DNA from: Bradyrhizobium cenepequi | GTDB taxonomy: Bacteria > Pseudomonadota > Alphaproteobacteria > Rhizobiales > Xanthobacteraceae | Length of the DNA stretch: 64,000 nucleotides | NCBI RefSeq assembly: GCF_020329485.1 | Contig: NZ_JAGKJI010000022.1 | Span: 1 to 64,000 of the forward strand | Direction: 5' to 3' | Shown here: piece after piece, positions 54,499-63,336 of the stretch | Position numbering within the stretch: the stretch's first letter is position 1 | Layout of the letters: the number at the start of each line of letters is the position of its first letter | Translations under genes and position numbers: made by a program | The notes under the pieces: generated by a model | Seen by the model: only the letters and a program-made list of their open reading frames with translations | Database searches by the model: none | What the model was told of the DNA's origin: nothing

Positions 54499-55323
54499 CT
54501 ATTCGGCGGCGCGCAATGGCGAGCCAAGCCCGCGATCAAGTGCGAGACCGATGCCGCGCAGGGAGCGATAATAATCGACCTTCCTCGGATCGTCGGTGCG
54601 GCGCACCAGGTCGGTCACTGGTATGTAACTCAGCATGCGGCCGCCGTCGGGCAGCGCCGTGCAACTGAAGCGCAGCACCTGGCCGTCGGCGAGGTTGATG
54701 TTGATCGGCGTGGAATCGCCAATCCGCATCATTTCGATGCGCCGTGCGATGAAGTCGTTCAGTTCATCCTTCGGCAATTCATAGGCGCCGGTGTCGCGGC
54801 CGTGATACATCAGCGCGATGAATGGCGGCTTGCTTTCCGCCTGTTCGTCGGACAGCGCGAAATAGTGGCGGAAGGCACGATTGATGAACTCCGCCCGCGT
54901 GTCCGAATCCAGGAGCACGATTCCGATATCGACCTGGTCGAGCGCGGCCTTCAAGCGCTCCGCGGTGGCATGATGCTTCTGCTCCCAGGCGAAGGCATCT
55001 ATCCATTTCCGCCTGAGCAGGCCGGTGATGACGGCGGTGACGGCGGCGGTCGCCGCCAGCAGCGCCATCCGCGCGAGGTCCGACAGGTCATAGCCCGGTG
55101 TCGCACGATGGTTGAGGAAGAAGATCGCCGAGCCTGCGACCGCAATGGCCGCGCTCAGAAGGCCCGACGCGATGCCGCCGGTTGAGCTCGCGAGCGCGAC
55201 GATGCAAACGAACAATGGCGCCGGATTGGGCACGCCGGCGAAATGATGGTCGACGGCGAAGGCGGTCAGCGCCGTCGCCACCGTGAGGGCAGGGCCCAGT
55301 ATAGCGTGCCAGTTCAACTGCAT
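54499..55323 (-). CDS. Membrane protein with C-terminal PAS domain
   Basis: A 274-residue protein. Four hydrophobic helices (about 8-120; ILGPALTVATALTAFAV, FVCIVALASSTGGIASGLLS, AIFFLNH.. and MALLAATAAVTAVITGLL) resemble the KdpD-type DUF4118 sensor domain. A linker helix leads to a PAS domain (VDIGIVLLDSDTRAEFINRA to QVLRFSCTALPDGGRML). There is no kinase, GGDEF or EAL domain. It is a partial sensor and may act with a partner encoded elsewhere. Confidence 0.82.
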   Translation of the reverse strand: MQLNWHAILGPALTVATALTAFAVDHHFAGVPNPAPLFVCIVALASSTGGIASGLLSAAIAVAGSAIFFLNHRATPGYDLSDLARMALLAATAAVTAVITGLLRRKWIDAFAWEQKHHATAERLKAALDQVDIGIVLLDSDTRAEFINRAFRHYFALSDEQAESKPPFIALMYHGRDTGAYELPKDELNDFIARRIEMMRIGDSTPININLADGQVLRFSCTALPDGGRMLSYIPVTDLVRRTDDPRKVDYYRSLRGIGLALDRGLGSPLRAAE

Positions 55324-55550
55324 GCTCGCGCCTCGTTACAACCGAGGATAGGCGCGCAGTTTGGCGGCTGGTTTCGCTCGCGGCGGGATTTTGCGCGTCA
55401 CACTTAAGATGCGTTTGATTGCGAGCGACAAGCTTTCGCATTGTTGGAATCAAATGCTATGCGAATTGGCTGAAATCAGTTCCGTGGCATGGATCGCTCG
55501 CGAAGATCATGCTCGGTCATGCTGCAGCGGACCATTGCCGGAGGATGTCG

Positions 55551-55904
55551 ATGCCTACCATTGCTCCCACGATCCTGCCGATCCTGATGCTGTTTGCCTC
55601 CAACGTCTTCATGACCTTTGCATGGTACGGGCATTTGAAGTTCAAGGGGAGCCCGCTGCCGGTCGTGGTTATCGCGAGCTGGGGCATCGCGTTCTTTGAA
55701 TATTGGCTTGCCGTGCCGGCCAACCGGTGGGGCAGCGCGGTCTATTCGGCGGCGCAGCTCAAGACCATGCAGGAGGTGATCACGCTGATCGTGTTCGCAG
55801 GCTTTTCGGTGCTCTATCTCAAGGAGCCGCTCGCCTGGAACCACGCGCTCGGCTTTGCGCTGATCGCCGCCGGCGCGTTCCTGATCTTCCACAATTTCGC
55901 GTGA
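55551..55904 (+). CDS. DUF486-family small transporter-like membrane protein
   Basis: A 117-residue protein with four hydrophobic helices. The opening MPTIAPTILPILMLFASNVF, MTFAWYGHLKFK, IASWGIAFFEYWLAVPANR and KTMQEVITLIVFAGFSVLYL match DUF486, a relative of small drug/metabolite transporters. The start at 55551 is set by a GGAGG six bases upstream; the ATG at 55545 directly abuts that site and is unlikely. Confidence 0.9.
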   Translation: MPTIAPTILPILMLFASNVFMTFAWYGHLKFKGSPLPVVVIASWGIAFFEYWLAVPANRWGSAVYSAAQLKTMQEVITLIVFAGFSVLYLKEPLAWNHALGFALIAAGAFLIFHNFA

Positions 55905-55928
55905 TGGTGGCTGATCTGTGCTCCCTTC

Positions 55929-56054
55929 ACCTCCCCTTGAAAAGGGGAGGTCGGTTTGCGCGCAAGCGCAAACCGGGTGGGGATCAATTTTCTCCACACG
56001 CACCTGCGCCCGCGGCAGACCCCCATCCCAACCGTCCCCCTTTTAGGGGGAAGG
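55929..56054. repeat. Two-hairpin palindromic repeat, family A (variant), copy 8
   Basis: The left hairpin is acctccccttgaaaagggga and the right one is ccgtcccccttttaggggga. Inner gtttgcgcgcaagcgcaaac forms its own hairpin. It lies after the DUF486 gene in the opposite orientation to copies 3-5. Confidence 0.82.
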
Positions 56055-56079
56055 CGCGCAGCGGCGCAAGCTGCACGCG

Positions 56080-56220
56080 CTATTTAGTCGTACGAGACAT
56101 CACCCGCACCGCAGGGGCGCCATCCTCGCCACGGGTGCCCGTGACGATCAGGAGCGAGGCCGCGAGCAGGATCGCGACGGTCAGTCCAATCGTCACCAGT
56201 CCGACAGGTGTCTTCAACAT
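56080..56220 (-). CDS. Small single-pass membrane protein (46 residues)
   Basis: MLKTPVGLVTIGLTVAILLA continues the hydrophobic helix to SLLIVTG, then the polar tail TRGEDGAPAVRVMSRTTK. Codon use is GC-rich like the neighbours. A weak agag ribosome site lies upstream. It may be a genuine microprotein, but similar hydrophobic frames occur by chance. Confidence 0.45.
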   Translation of the reverse strand: MLKTPVGLVTIGLTVAILLAASLLIVTGTRGEDGAPAVRVMSRTTK

Positions 56221-56626
56221 GCTCTGGTCGCGATATCAGCCGTCGCGCCTCGCGTGGTTACGATTTCTAGAAGGGGAACCACCGGATCAGGTCGAAAGCG
56301 GCATCGCCATCGTGACCTTGATCGACAGCATTGTCAGTGTGATCACAACACACGGCGACAACGCACCGGTCGTGACCGAGGTGGCGGTCGCGCTCGCCAG
56401 TCGGGACGGGACTGCTGGCGCGGTGCGGCTGTCGAAGCCGGCCGTGCCTGGCGACCATGTCATGGTCCAAATCCTCGCATGCGTGGGCGAATCACCACGT
56501 TCTCTGGCTGGAGGATTCGCAATCGTCGCCGGCAATATTGCGGCGGTTACCATGCGAAAAATGGCGAAACCGCGGCATCGCGAGAGGTTTTGCCCGTAAT
56601 TTTACGGGCTATGCCCGCAATTCCCG
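56221..56626. other. Gene-poor gap
   Basis: Short open frames occur on both strands across 56254-56600, but none shows a family feature, signal peptide or credible start. Sequence near 56560-56600 is unusual (ttttgcccgtaattttacgg). I see no repeat of the families in this window. Confidence 0.5.
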
Positions 56627-57283
56627 CTATTCAGCCCCTGCGGCAATGCCGGGGGCGTCGTCCAATTCGGCTTCCGGCCGCCAGTCCATCGGGACGAAGC
56701 CGGGCACCTGTTCGACCCGCCTGAGCCAGGCGCGGATCGCCGGAAAGGTGACGAGGTCGAAATCGCAGCGGTCGGCGACGTGGGTGTAGCCGTAGAGCGC
56801 GATGTCGGCGACCGTGAGCTGGTCGGCGGCGAAGAAGTGCGCGGTCTTGAGATGGTTTTCCATCACCTGCAGCGCGGCGTAGCCCCGCTCCATCCAGTCT
56901 TCCAGCGCGTGCGTCTGGAGGTCGCGGCCACCCTTCACGAGCGATAGCCAGAAATAGGCCGCGCCGATATTTGGCTCCAGCGCGTGCTGTTCGAAGAACA
57001 TCCATTGCAGCGCCTCTGCCCGGTCGATCACCGACTCCGGCGCGAGCGGCGTGCCGCCGGCGACATACCAGAGGATGGCGTTGGATTCGGCGAGGTAACG
57101 TCCTTCCTCGACTTCGAGCAGCGGCACCTGGCCGCTCGGGTTCTTGGCCAGAAACTCCGGCGTACGGCTCTCGCCGCGCAGGATATCGACCTCGATCGCC
57201 TCATAGTGCGTATCCAGCAGCGCCAGCGCAAGGCGAACCTTGTAGCTGTTGCCGGAGAGCTGCATCGAATAGAGCTTGTACAT
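56627..57283 (-). CDS. Glutathione transferase family protein
   Basis: A 218-residue GST. The N-domain has KLYSMQLSGNSYKVRLALAL, FLAKNPSGQVPLLEVEEG with the cis-Pro, and YLAESNAILWYVA with the Glu-Ser glutathione contact. The all-helical domain ends TVADIALYGYTHVADRCDFD, the usual GST N-capping box region. Substrate unknown; third GST-family gene in this window. Confidence 0.92.
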   Translation of the reverse strand: MYKLYSMQLSGNSYKVRLALALLDTHYEAIEVDILRGESRTPEFLAKNPSGQVPLLEVEEGRYLAESNAILWYVAGGTPLAPESVIDRAEALQWMFFEQHALEPNIGAAYFWLSLVKGGRDLQTHALEDWMERGYAALQVMENHLKTAHFFAADQLTVADIALYGYTHVADRCDFDLVTFPAIRAWLRRVEQVPGFVPMDWRPEAELDDAPGIAAGAE

Positions 57284-57626
57284 CTGCCCGAGTTCACCCA
57301 GTGGAGGGGCGTCAGCGGCAGGTGGTGCCGCAAACGCAACTCCACAATGATGCCGACGGGGGTGCGTCGCAAGACCTGCGGGATGGAAAAAGTCGAAAAC
57401 TGCTCCCGCACCGCACGCGTGCAGAATGATTCCATTGGCGCAGCAGGATCACGCCCCTGCTATCCGGTGATCGCAGCACGATTCCCTCGGATCCGATCGG
57501 AGTGAACGAAGTGAAGTTGCGGCAAAAGTGCCGAGGAAACCCTGCTTTTCGCTTGCCGCTGCACCGCAACGGTCCTAGAAACGCTCCTGCGCCATTGTGC
57601 GTTCTTTCCATCAAAATCCGGAGACG
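57284..57626. other. Divergent intergenic region, GST / aspartate aminotransferase
   Basis: This 343-base region must hold both promoters. I see no recognisable riboswitch, repeat or additional gene. A ggag ribosome site closes it before the aminotransferase start. Confidence 0.45.
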
Positions 57627-58832
57627 ATGATGTCCTTCCTGTCCGCTGCGCTTGATCGTGTGAAGCCGTCCGCGACGATCGCGGTCACGGACAAAGCACG
57701 CGCGCTGAAAGCGGCGGGCCGCAATGTCATCGGGCTCGGCGCCGGCGAGCCGGATTTCGATACGCCGGCCAACATCAAGCTGGCGGCGATCCATGCGATC
57801 GAGGCCGGCAAGACCAAGTACACCGATGTCGGCGGCATTCCCGATCTGAAGGAGGCGATCATCGCCAAGTTCCAGCGCGAGAACGGCCTCACCTACAAGC
57901 CGAACCAGGTGATCGTCGGCACCGGCGGCAAGCAGGTGCTCTACAACGCGCTGATGGCGACCATCAATCCAGGTGACGAGGTCATCATTCCCGCGCCCTA
58001 TTGGGTGAGCTATCCGGAGATGGTCGCGCTGGCCGGCGGCGAATCCGTGCCCGTGGTGTGCACGGCCGATCGCGGTTTCAAGCTCAGCGCGGAAGATCTG
58101 GAAAAGGCGATCACGCCGAAGACCAAGTGGATCATCCTCAACTCGCCGTCGAACCCGACCGGCGCCGCCTACACGCGCGCCGAACTGAAGGCGATCACCG
58201 ATGTGCTGGTGAAACATCCGCATGTCTGGGTGATGACCGACGACATGTACGAGCATCTGGTCTATGACGACTTCGTCTTCGCCACGCCGGCGCAGATCGA
58301 GCCGAAACTCTACGACCGCACGCTGACGGTGAACGGCGTCTCCAAGGCCTACTGCATGACCGGCTGGCGCATCGGCTATGCCGGCGGGCCTGCGCAGCTC
58401 ATCAAGGCGATGGCGACTATCCAGTCGCAGTCGACCTCGAACCCGTCGTCGATCTCGCAGTGGGCCGCGGTCGAAGCGCTCAACGGTCCGCAAGATTTCA
58501 TTCCCGAGAACAACAAGGTGTTCAAGGAACGGCGCGACCTGGTGGTTTCGATGCTGAACCAGGCTGCCGGTATTGACTGCCCGCGGCCGGAAGGCGCGTT
58601 CTACGTCTATCCGTCCTGCGCCGGCACCATCGGCAAGACATCGCCGAGCGGCAAGGTGATCGAGAACGACGAGGACTTCGTCACCGAACTCCTGGAGAGC
58701 GAGGGCGTTGCGGTCGTGCACGGTTCGGCCTTCGGCCTCGGCCCGGCGTTCCGCATCTCCTACGCCACCAAGACCTCGGATCTCGAGGATGCCTGCAAGC
58801 GCATCCAGCGCTTCTGCGGCAATCTGCGCTAG
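57627..58832 (+). CDS. aspC: Aspartate aminotransferase (class I, prokaryotic Ib type)
   Basis: A 401-residue PLP enzyme interconverting aspartate/2-oxoglutarate and oxaloacetate/glutamate. VIGLGAGEPDFDTPANIK, YTDVGGIPDLKEAIIAKF, LNSPSNPTGAAYTRAEL, the PLP Lys in VNGVSKAYCMTGWRIGYAGG, and the C-terminal FRISYATK arginine are as in family Ib. The ATG pair at 57627/57630 follows ccggaga. A terminator lies 28 bases after the stop. Confidence 0.93.
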   Translation: MMSFLSAALDRVKPSATIAVTDKARALKAAGRNVIGLGAGEPDFDTPANIKLAAIHAIEAGKTKYTDVGGIPDLKEAIIAKFQRENGLTYKPNQVIVGTGGKQVLYNALMATINPGDEVIIPAPYWVSYPEMVALAGGESVPVVCTADRGFKLSAEDLEKAITPKTKWIILNSPSNPTGAAYTRAELKAITDVLVKHPHVWVMTDDMYEHLVYDDFVFATPAQIEPKLYDRTLTVNGVSKAYCMTGWRIGYAGGPAQLIKAMATIQSQSTSNPSSISQWAAVEALNGPQDFIPENNKVFKERRDLVVSMLNQAAGIDCPRPEGAFYVYPSCAGTIGKTSPSGKVIENDEDFVTELLESEGVAVVHGSAFGLGPAFRISYATKTSDLEDACKRIQRFCGNLR

Positions 58833-58859
58833 TCAAAAGCAATCAAGCGAGACTGAGAG

Positions 58860-58881
58860 GCCCGCGCAAGCGGGCTTTTTC
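58860..58881 (+). terminator. Rho-independent terminator after aspC
   Basis: Perfect 6-bp stem gcccgc/gcgggc with a gcaa tetraloop, followed by five T residues. Confidence 0.88.
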
Positions 58882-59015
58882 TTGTTCCAGCGCAACTTGG
58901 TTGTGCCGTCAATCTGGTACGGCCGCAACGCTTGTGGCATAGACAAGCACGCGCCGCGGGCAGACGCGTCCTTCATCTTTACTCACGTCACATCCTTTCA
59001 GCCGGAGATATCTTC

Positions 59016-59498
59016 ATGCGTCGCTTCGTTCTTCGCGCGAGCACGACCATCGTGATGCTCGCATCGGTCATCGCCGGCGCCAACGCGCAGCAGCCAGAGC
59101 GCGTGCGGGTTGGCGTTCTCGAATGCCGCGGCGGCGCCAGCGTCGGCTTCATCGTGGGGTCGGTCACCCATCTCGGCTGCGTGCTGCGCGTCGAGGGCAT
59201 GCCGGAAGACCGCTATGTCGCGACCATTCAGAAAGTGGGTCTCGATCTCGGCATCACCCAGGAGACGGCACTGGCCTGGGGCGTTTATGCGCCGGTGTCG
59301 CGGCTTGGACCGGGCGACCTTTCCGGCAACTACGCCGGTGCGCAGGGCAGCGCGACGCTCGGCGTCGGCGTCGGCGGCAATGTGCTGGTCGGCGGCTCCA
59401 ACAATTCGATCGCGCTGCAGCCGCTGAGCCTGCAGGGCCAAGTCGGCCTCAACATCGCAGCCGGACTCGCGAGCCTGGAACTCCGGCCGGGGCGCTGA
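59016..59498 (+). CDS. DUF992-family exported protein
   Basis: A 160-residue protein. The signal peptide MRRFVLRASTTIVMLASVIA ends near GANA, then VRVGVLECRGGASVGFIVGS, VTHLGCVLRVEG and LAWGVYAPVSRLGPGDLSGN, characteristic of DUF992; the two Cys may form a disulfide. A glycine-rich beta stretch follows. Family function is unknown. The start at 59016 has a ccggaga ribosome site. Confidence 0.85.
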   Translation: MRRFVLRASTTIVMLASVIAGANAQQPERVRVGVLECRGGASVGFIVGSVTHLGCVLRVEGMPEDRYVATIQKVGLDLGITQETALAWGVYAPVSRLGPGDLSGNYAGAQGSATLGVGVGGNVLVGGSNNSIALQPLSLQGQVGLNIAAGLASLELRPGR

Positions 59499-59510
59499 CG
59501 CCAGGCGCGT

Positions 59511-59541
59511 GGATGGTGGGCACGCTGCGCTTTGCCCACCC
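59511..59541. repeat. Half element, repeat family F
   Basis: Contains ggatggtgggcacgctgcgc followed by tttgcccaccc, the core of the family F palindrome. Confidence 0.6.
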
Positions 59542-59549
59542 GACTCCAT

Positions 59550-59634
59550 CGTCATTGCAAGCGAAGCGAAGCAATCCACATCTCCGCAAGTGGTAAAATG
59601 GATTGCTTCGTCGCTGTCGCTCCTCACAATAACG
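59550..59634. repeat. Inverted repeat, family E, copy 2
   Basis: The arms are cgtcattgcaagcgaagcga and gtcgctcctcacaataacg, with inner agcaatccac/gtaaaatggattgct. It lies between the DUF992 gene and the EF-G2-like gene. Confidence 0.7.
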
Positions 59635-59773
59635 GCACCATTCGGCTGTGCCTGCTTCGTTACATTACATCGCAACGCAGCGACGTTTTCGCACTTGCCA
59701 AACGCTCGCGACGGGCGGAGCATCACCGGTTGCCGACCCAATCAAGGGCCGAGCTCCAGATGAGGAGACGGCA

Positions 59774-61822
59774 ATGGGACAAGACGTCAGAAGTCCCCGA
59801 GGTCCACGGTGCATCGCACTTGTGGGCCCTTTCCAAAGCGGTAAGACCACACTTCTAGAAGCAATCTTGGCGCGGACCGGTGCGATCCGCACAGCCGGCA
59901 GCGTCGATGCCGGAACTTCCGTTGGCGACGCCAGTTCCGAAGCGCGCCATCACAAGATGAGTGTCGGGCTTACCGCCGCCACCACGACCTTCATGGGCGA
60001 CAGCTACACCTTCCTCGATTGTCCCGGCTCGGTCGAATTCGCGCGTGACATGCGCATGGCGCTTCCTGCCGTCGATGCTGCGGTCGTGGTCTGCGAGGCC
60101 GATGAGAAGAAGCTGCCGCAATTGCAGCTCATCCTGCGCGAATTGGAAGAGCTCGCCATTCCCCGTTTCCTGTTCTTGAACAAGATCGATCGCGCCAACA
60201 AGCGCGTCCGCGAGACGCTCGCCATGCTGCAGCCGGCCTCGCGCGTGCCGCTGGTGTTGCGGCAAATTCCAATCTGGAACGGCGACCTGATCGAGGGCTT
60301 CGTCGACTTGGCGCTGCAACGCGCCTTTGTCTATCGCGAGCACAAGCCGTCAGAGGTGGTCGCGATCGAAGGCGGCGATCTCGATCGCGAGAAGGAAGCG
60401 CGGTTCTCGATGCTGGAGAAGCTCGCCGATCATGACGACGCGCTGATGGAGCAGTTGCTCGAGGACATCCAGCCGCCGCGCGACGCCGTGTTCGACGATC
60501 TCGCCCGCGAGCTGCGCGACGGCGTGATCTGCCCGGTGCTGCTCGGCTCGGCGCTGCGCGAGAACGGCGTGCTGCGCCTGCTGAAGGCGCTGCGCCATGA
60601 AGCGCCTGGCATCGCCGAGACAGCCAAGCGCCTTGGCGCGCCCGCGACGAAGGATGCGCTCGCCTATGTGTTCAAGACCGTGCATTTGCAGCATGGCGGC
60701 AAACTGTCGCTGGCGCGGCTGCTCGCCGGCCGTCTCGACGATGGCGCGACGCTGACCTCCGCGTCCGGCGAAACCGGCCGCGTCTCGGGCATTCTCGCCG
60801 TGAGCGGCGCCTTCGACACCAAGCGCCCATCTGCAGAAGCCGGCGAGACGGTTGCGCTTGGCAAGCTCGATGCGATCAAGACCGGCGACACCGTCGCGGG
60901 CGGCAAGAGCGCGCCGCCGTCGCTGGCGAAGGTCGAACCGACCTCGCCGGTGCTCGCGATGTCGGTCGCGGCCAGCGACCGCAAGGACGACGTCAAGCTC
61001 GGACAGGCGCTGCTGCGGCTGAGCGAAGAGGATCCATCGCTGACCCAGATCCAGAATCCGCGCACCCACGACACCGTGCTGTGGGGGCAGGGCGAGATGC
61101 ATCTGCGCGTCGCGGTGGAACGGCTGCGCGACCGCTTCGGCGTCAACGTCAAATCGCACCCTCCCGCGATCGGGTATCAGGAAACCATCCGAAAACCGGT
61201 CACTCAGCGCGGCCGGCACAAGAAGCAGTCCGGCGGCCACGGCCAGTTCGGCGACGTGGTATTGGAAATAAAGCCCCTGCCGCGCGGCTCCGGCTTCACC
61301 TTCGACGAGACCGTGGTCGGCGGTGCGGTGCCGCGGAACTATATCGGCGCGGTGGAAGAGGGCGTGGTCGACGGCCTGCTGAAGGGACCGCTTGGCTTTC
61401 CCGTGGTCGACGTTCATGTACGTCTGACCGACGGTTCCTACCACAGCGTCGACTCCTCCGATTTGGCGTTCCGCACTGCGGCGCGGATCGGCGTCACCGA
61501 GGCGCTGCCGAACTGCCAGCCGGTGCTGCTGGAACCGATCCACATGGTCGAAATCGTCTGCCCGACCGACGCCACCGCCAAGATCAACGCCATCCTGTCG
61601 GCGCGGCGGGGGCAGATCCTCGGTTTCGACACCCGCGACGGCTGGGCCGGCTGGGACTGCGTCCGTGCCACCATGCCAGAAGCGGAAATCGGCGACCTGA
61701 TCGTGGAACTCCGCTCGGCCACCGCCGGTGCTGGCAGTTTTACACGCCAATTTGATCACATGGCTGAAGTGACCGGCCGGACGGCCAATCAGATTATTGC
61801 GGCGCATCGCGTGGCGGCATAA
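59774..61822 (+). CDS. EF-G2-like translation GTPase
   Basis: A 682-residue paralogue of elongation factor G. G1 is GPFQSGKTTL, G2 retains Thr in SVGLTAATTTF, G3 is DCPGSVEFARD (canonical EF-G has DTPGHVDF), G4 is FLNKIDRANK. Domain II, the EF-G domain III (LGQALLRLSEEDPSLTQIQN), domain IV (GFTFDETVVGGAVPRNYIGA) and domain V (PIHMVEIVCPTDATAKINAI) are all recognisable. The catalytic His of G3 is Ser. This fits the EF-G2 group, whose role is not settled. The ATG follows aggagacgg. Confidence 0.88.
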   Translation: MGQDVRSPRGPRCIALVGPFQSGKTTLLEAILARTGAIRTAGSVDAGTSVGDASSEARHHKMSVGLTAATTTFMGDSYTFLDCPGSVEFARDMRMALPAVDAAVVVCEADEKKLPQLQLILRELEELAIPRFLFLNKIDRANKRVRETLAMLQPASRVPLVLRQIPIWNGDLIEGFVDLALQRAFVYREHKPSEVVAIEGGDLDREKEARFSMLEKLADHDDALMEQLLEDIQPPRDAVFDDLARELRDGVICPVLLGSALRENGVLRLLKALRHEAPGIAETAKRLGAPATKDALAYVFKTVHLQHGGKLSLARLLAGRLDDGATLTSASGETGRVSGILAVSGAFDTKRPSAEAGETVALGKLDAIKTGDTVAGGKSAPPSLAKVEPTSPVLAMSVAASDRKDDVKLGQALLRLSEEDPSLTQIQNPRTHDTVLWGQGEMHLRVAVERLRDRFGVNVKSHPPAIGYQETIRKPVTQRGRHKKQSGGHGQFGDVVLEIKPLPRGSGFTFDETVVGGAVPRNYIGAVEEGVVDGLLKGPLGFPVVDVHVRLTDGSYHSVDSSDLAFRTAARIGVTEALPNCQPVLLEPIHMVEIVCPTDATAKINAILSARRGQILGFDTRDGWAGWDCVRATMPEAEIGDLIVELRSATAGAGSFTRQFDHMAEVTGRTANQIIAAHRVAA

Positions 61823-61873
61823 GTGTTGCTAGGATCATGGCCCCGGATCGAGGGTCATGATCCCCGCATCGCC

Positions 61874-62662
61874 ATGGAAGTTGTCGATCTCTCCTTGAAA
61901 ATGCGGCGGCTGACGCAATGGCTGGACGGCCGTTGTCAGCCCTATCGGCTCGTGCGCCGTCGGTTCGACGGTCCTCCGTTCGGTCACTGCTACGTGACCA
62001 TTGATCCCGAACGTCAGGCGCCGTTCCCGTCCGCCAATCTCAATCGCGTTTATCTCTGCGGCACCGATCCCGCCATGACGGATGATGCGATCGCGCGCTT
62101 CATCGATCTGTTCACGGCCGCAGGCGTGAAGCGCTTCTTTGTCTGGCTCAGCCCGGGTCCCGACATGGACGTGATGCGGGCGCGACTCGAGGCGGGGGGC
62201 CTGTTGCGCGCCCGGCGCACCGGATATCCGACCTTGTGGCGCACGGCGTATTCGCCGATCCACTTCAGCACCGATCTCGGCATCCGCGAGGTGACCACCG
62301 ACGAGATCGACGCCGCGCGCGATCAGCTCGGCGACACGCTGTGGCCGGAATATGCGCGCTCGGCCGGCCGCAGGGGTTTCGTTCACTACATGGCGTTCGA
62401 CGGCGATCAGCCGGTAGCGATCGCCGCGCTCTGCCTGTTCGAGGATATCGGCTATCTCCTGGCGGCGACAACCGCCGAAAGCCACCGCAAGCGCGGCGCG
62501 CAGCAGGCGCTCATTGCAAAGCGGGTCGAACGCGCCGAGCAGATGGGCTGCAGAGTCCAGGTCTCCGAGACCATGTACATGCTGGAGCATTCGTACCGCA
62601 ATCTGCGGCGCGCCGGTTTCACGGAAGCCTACGAGAAAGAGGTCTACGAGTGGACGGCGTGA
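61874..62662 (+). CDS. GNAT-family acetyltransferase with N-terminal extension
   Basis: A 262-residue protein. The first 120 residues form a separate alpha/beta region (AGVKRFFVWLSPGPDMDVMR). The GNAT core then shows AALCLFEDIGYLLAATTAES and the acetyl-CoA loop HRKRGAQQALIAKRVERAEQ, which lacks the usual first Gly, and EHSYRNLRRAGFTEAYEKEV. Two-domain GNATs of this shape are common in Rhizobiales; substrate unknown. Followed by the DUF1275 gene after 3 bases. Confidence 0.82.
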   Translation: MEVVDLSLKMRRLTQWLDGRCQPYRLVRRRFDGPPFGHCYVTIDPERQAPFPSANLNRVYLCGTDPAMTDDAIARFIDLFTAAGVKRFFVWLSPGPDMDVMRARLEAGGLLRARRTGYPTLWRTAYSPIHFSTDLGIREVTTDEIDAARDQLGDTLWPEYARSAGRRGFVHYMAFDGDQPVAIAALCLFEDIGYLLAATTAESHRKRGAQQALIAKRVERAEQMGCRVQVSETMYMLEHSYRNLRRAGFTEAYEKEVYEWTA

Positions 62663-62665
62663 CGG

Positions 62666-63298
62666 ATGCTTGATTCGCGCCGCAACACGGCGCTGGCCTG
62701 CGCGCTCAGTGCGCTCGCCGGCTATCTCGACGGCATCGGCTATCTGCATCTCGGCGGCCTGTTCGTCTCCTTCATGAGCGGCAACTCGACCCGGCTCGGC
62801 GTCGACCTGACCGAGGCGAACTGGTTCGCGGCAGCGCAAACCATTGGCATCATCGTGACGTTCGTGATTGGCGCGGCGGCGGGCAGCTTGATCGTGCTCG
62901 CGCGCGGCGGCCGCCGCCAGACCTGGCTGTTGCTGACCGAAACGCTGCTGCTCGTCGGCTCCGCGCTCGCCTATACCTTCGGCTGGCCGACGGTCGCGGT
63001 TGGCGGGATCGTATTCGCGATGGGACTGGAGAATGCCATATTCCAGATTCGCGGCGGCGGCAGCCTCGGCCTCACCTATGTCACCGGCGCACTCGTCAAG
63101 GCCGGCCAGCTCCTTGGGACGGCGTTGACCGGTGGCCCACGCTGGGCCTGGCTGCCGAGCCTCTTGCTATGGGCGGCGCTGGTGTTGGGGTCGACCGTCG
63201 GCGCACTCGCTTATCTTCACCTCAATCTGTCAGCGGTCTGGTTCGCGGCCGGAGCCGCCGTTGCGCTCACCGCGATCGTCGCGGTGCGGGATAAGTGA
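62666..63298 (+). CDS. DUF1275/YoaK-family membrane protein
   Basis: A 210-residue protein with six hydrophobic helices. The family pattern is AGYLDGIGYLHLGGLFVSFM with SGNSTRLGVDL, and later FAMGLENAIFQIRG and LTYVTGALVKAGQLLG. Function unknown, possibly transport. It starts 3 bases after the GNAT stop, so the two are likely cotranscribed. Confidence 0.9.
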   Translation: MLDSRRNTALACALSALAGYLDGIGYLHLGGLFVSFMSGNSTRLGVDLTEANWFAAAQTIGIIVTFVIGAAAGSLIVLARGGRRQTWLLLTETLLLVGSALAYTFGWPTVAVGGIVFAMGLENAIFQIRGGGSLGLTYVTGALVKAGQLLGTALTGGPRWAWLPSLLLWAALVLGSTVGALAYLHLNLSAVWFAAGAAVALTAIVAVRDK

Positions 63299-63336
63299 GG
63301 ATTGACAGTCCTCACCGCTTGTCCGAATGGACTGAA

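Noticed and set aside
55703..56599. 298-residue plus-strand open frame
   Set aside because: Starts inside the DUF486 gene, passes through a palindromic repeat and has no family feature; probably not a gene.
57312..58721. 469-residue minus-strand open frame
   Set aside because: Shadow of the aspartate aminotransferase; Arg/His/Asp-rich composition without motifs.
60350..61807. 485-residue minus-strand open frame
   Set aside because: Antisense to the EF-G2-like gene, composition typical of a shadow frame.
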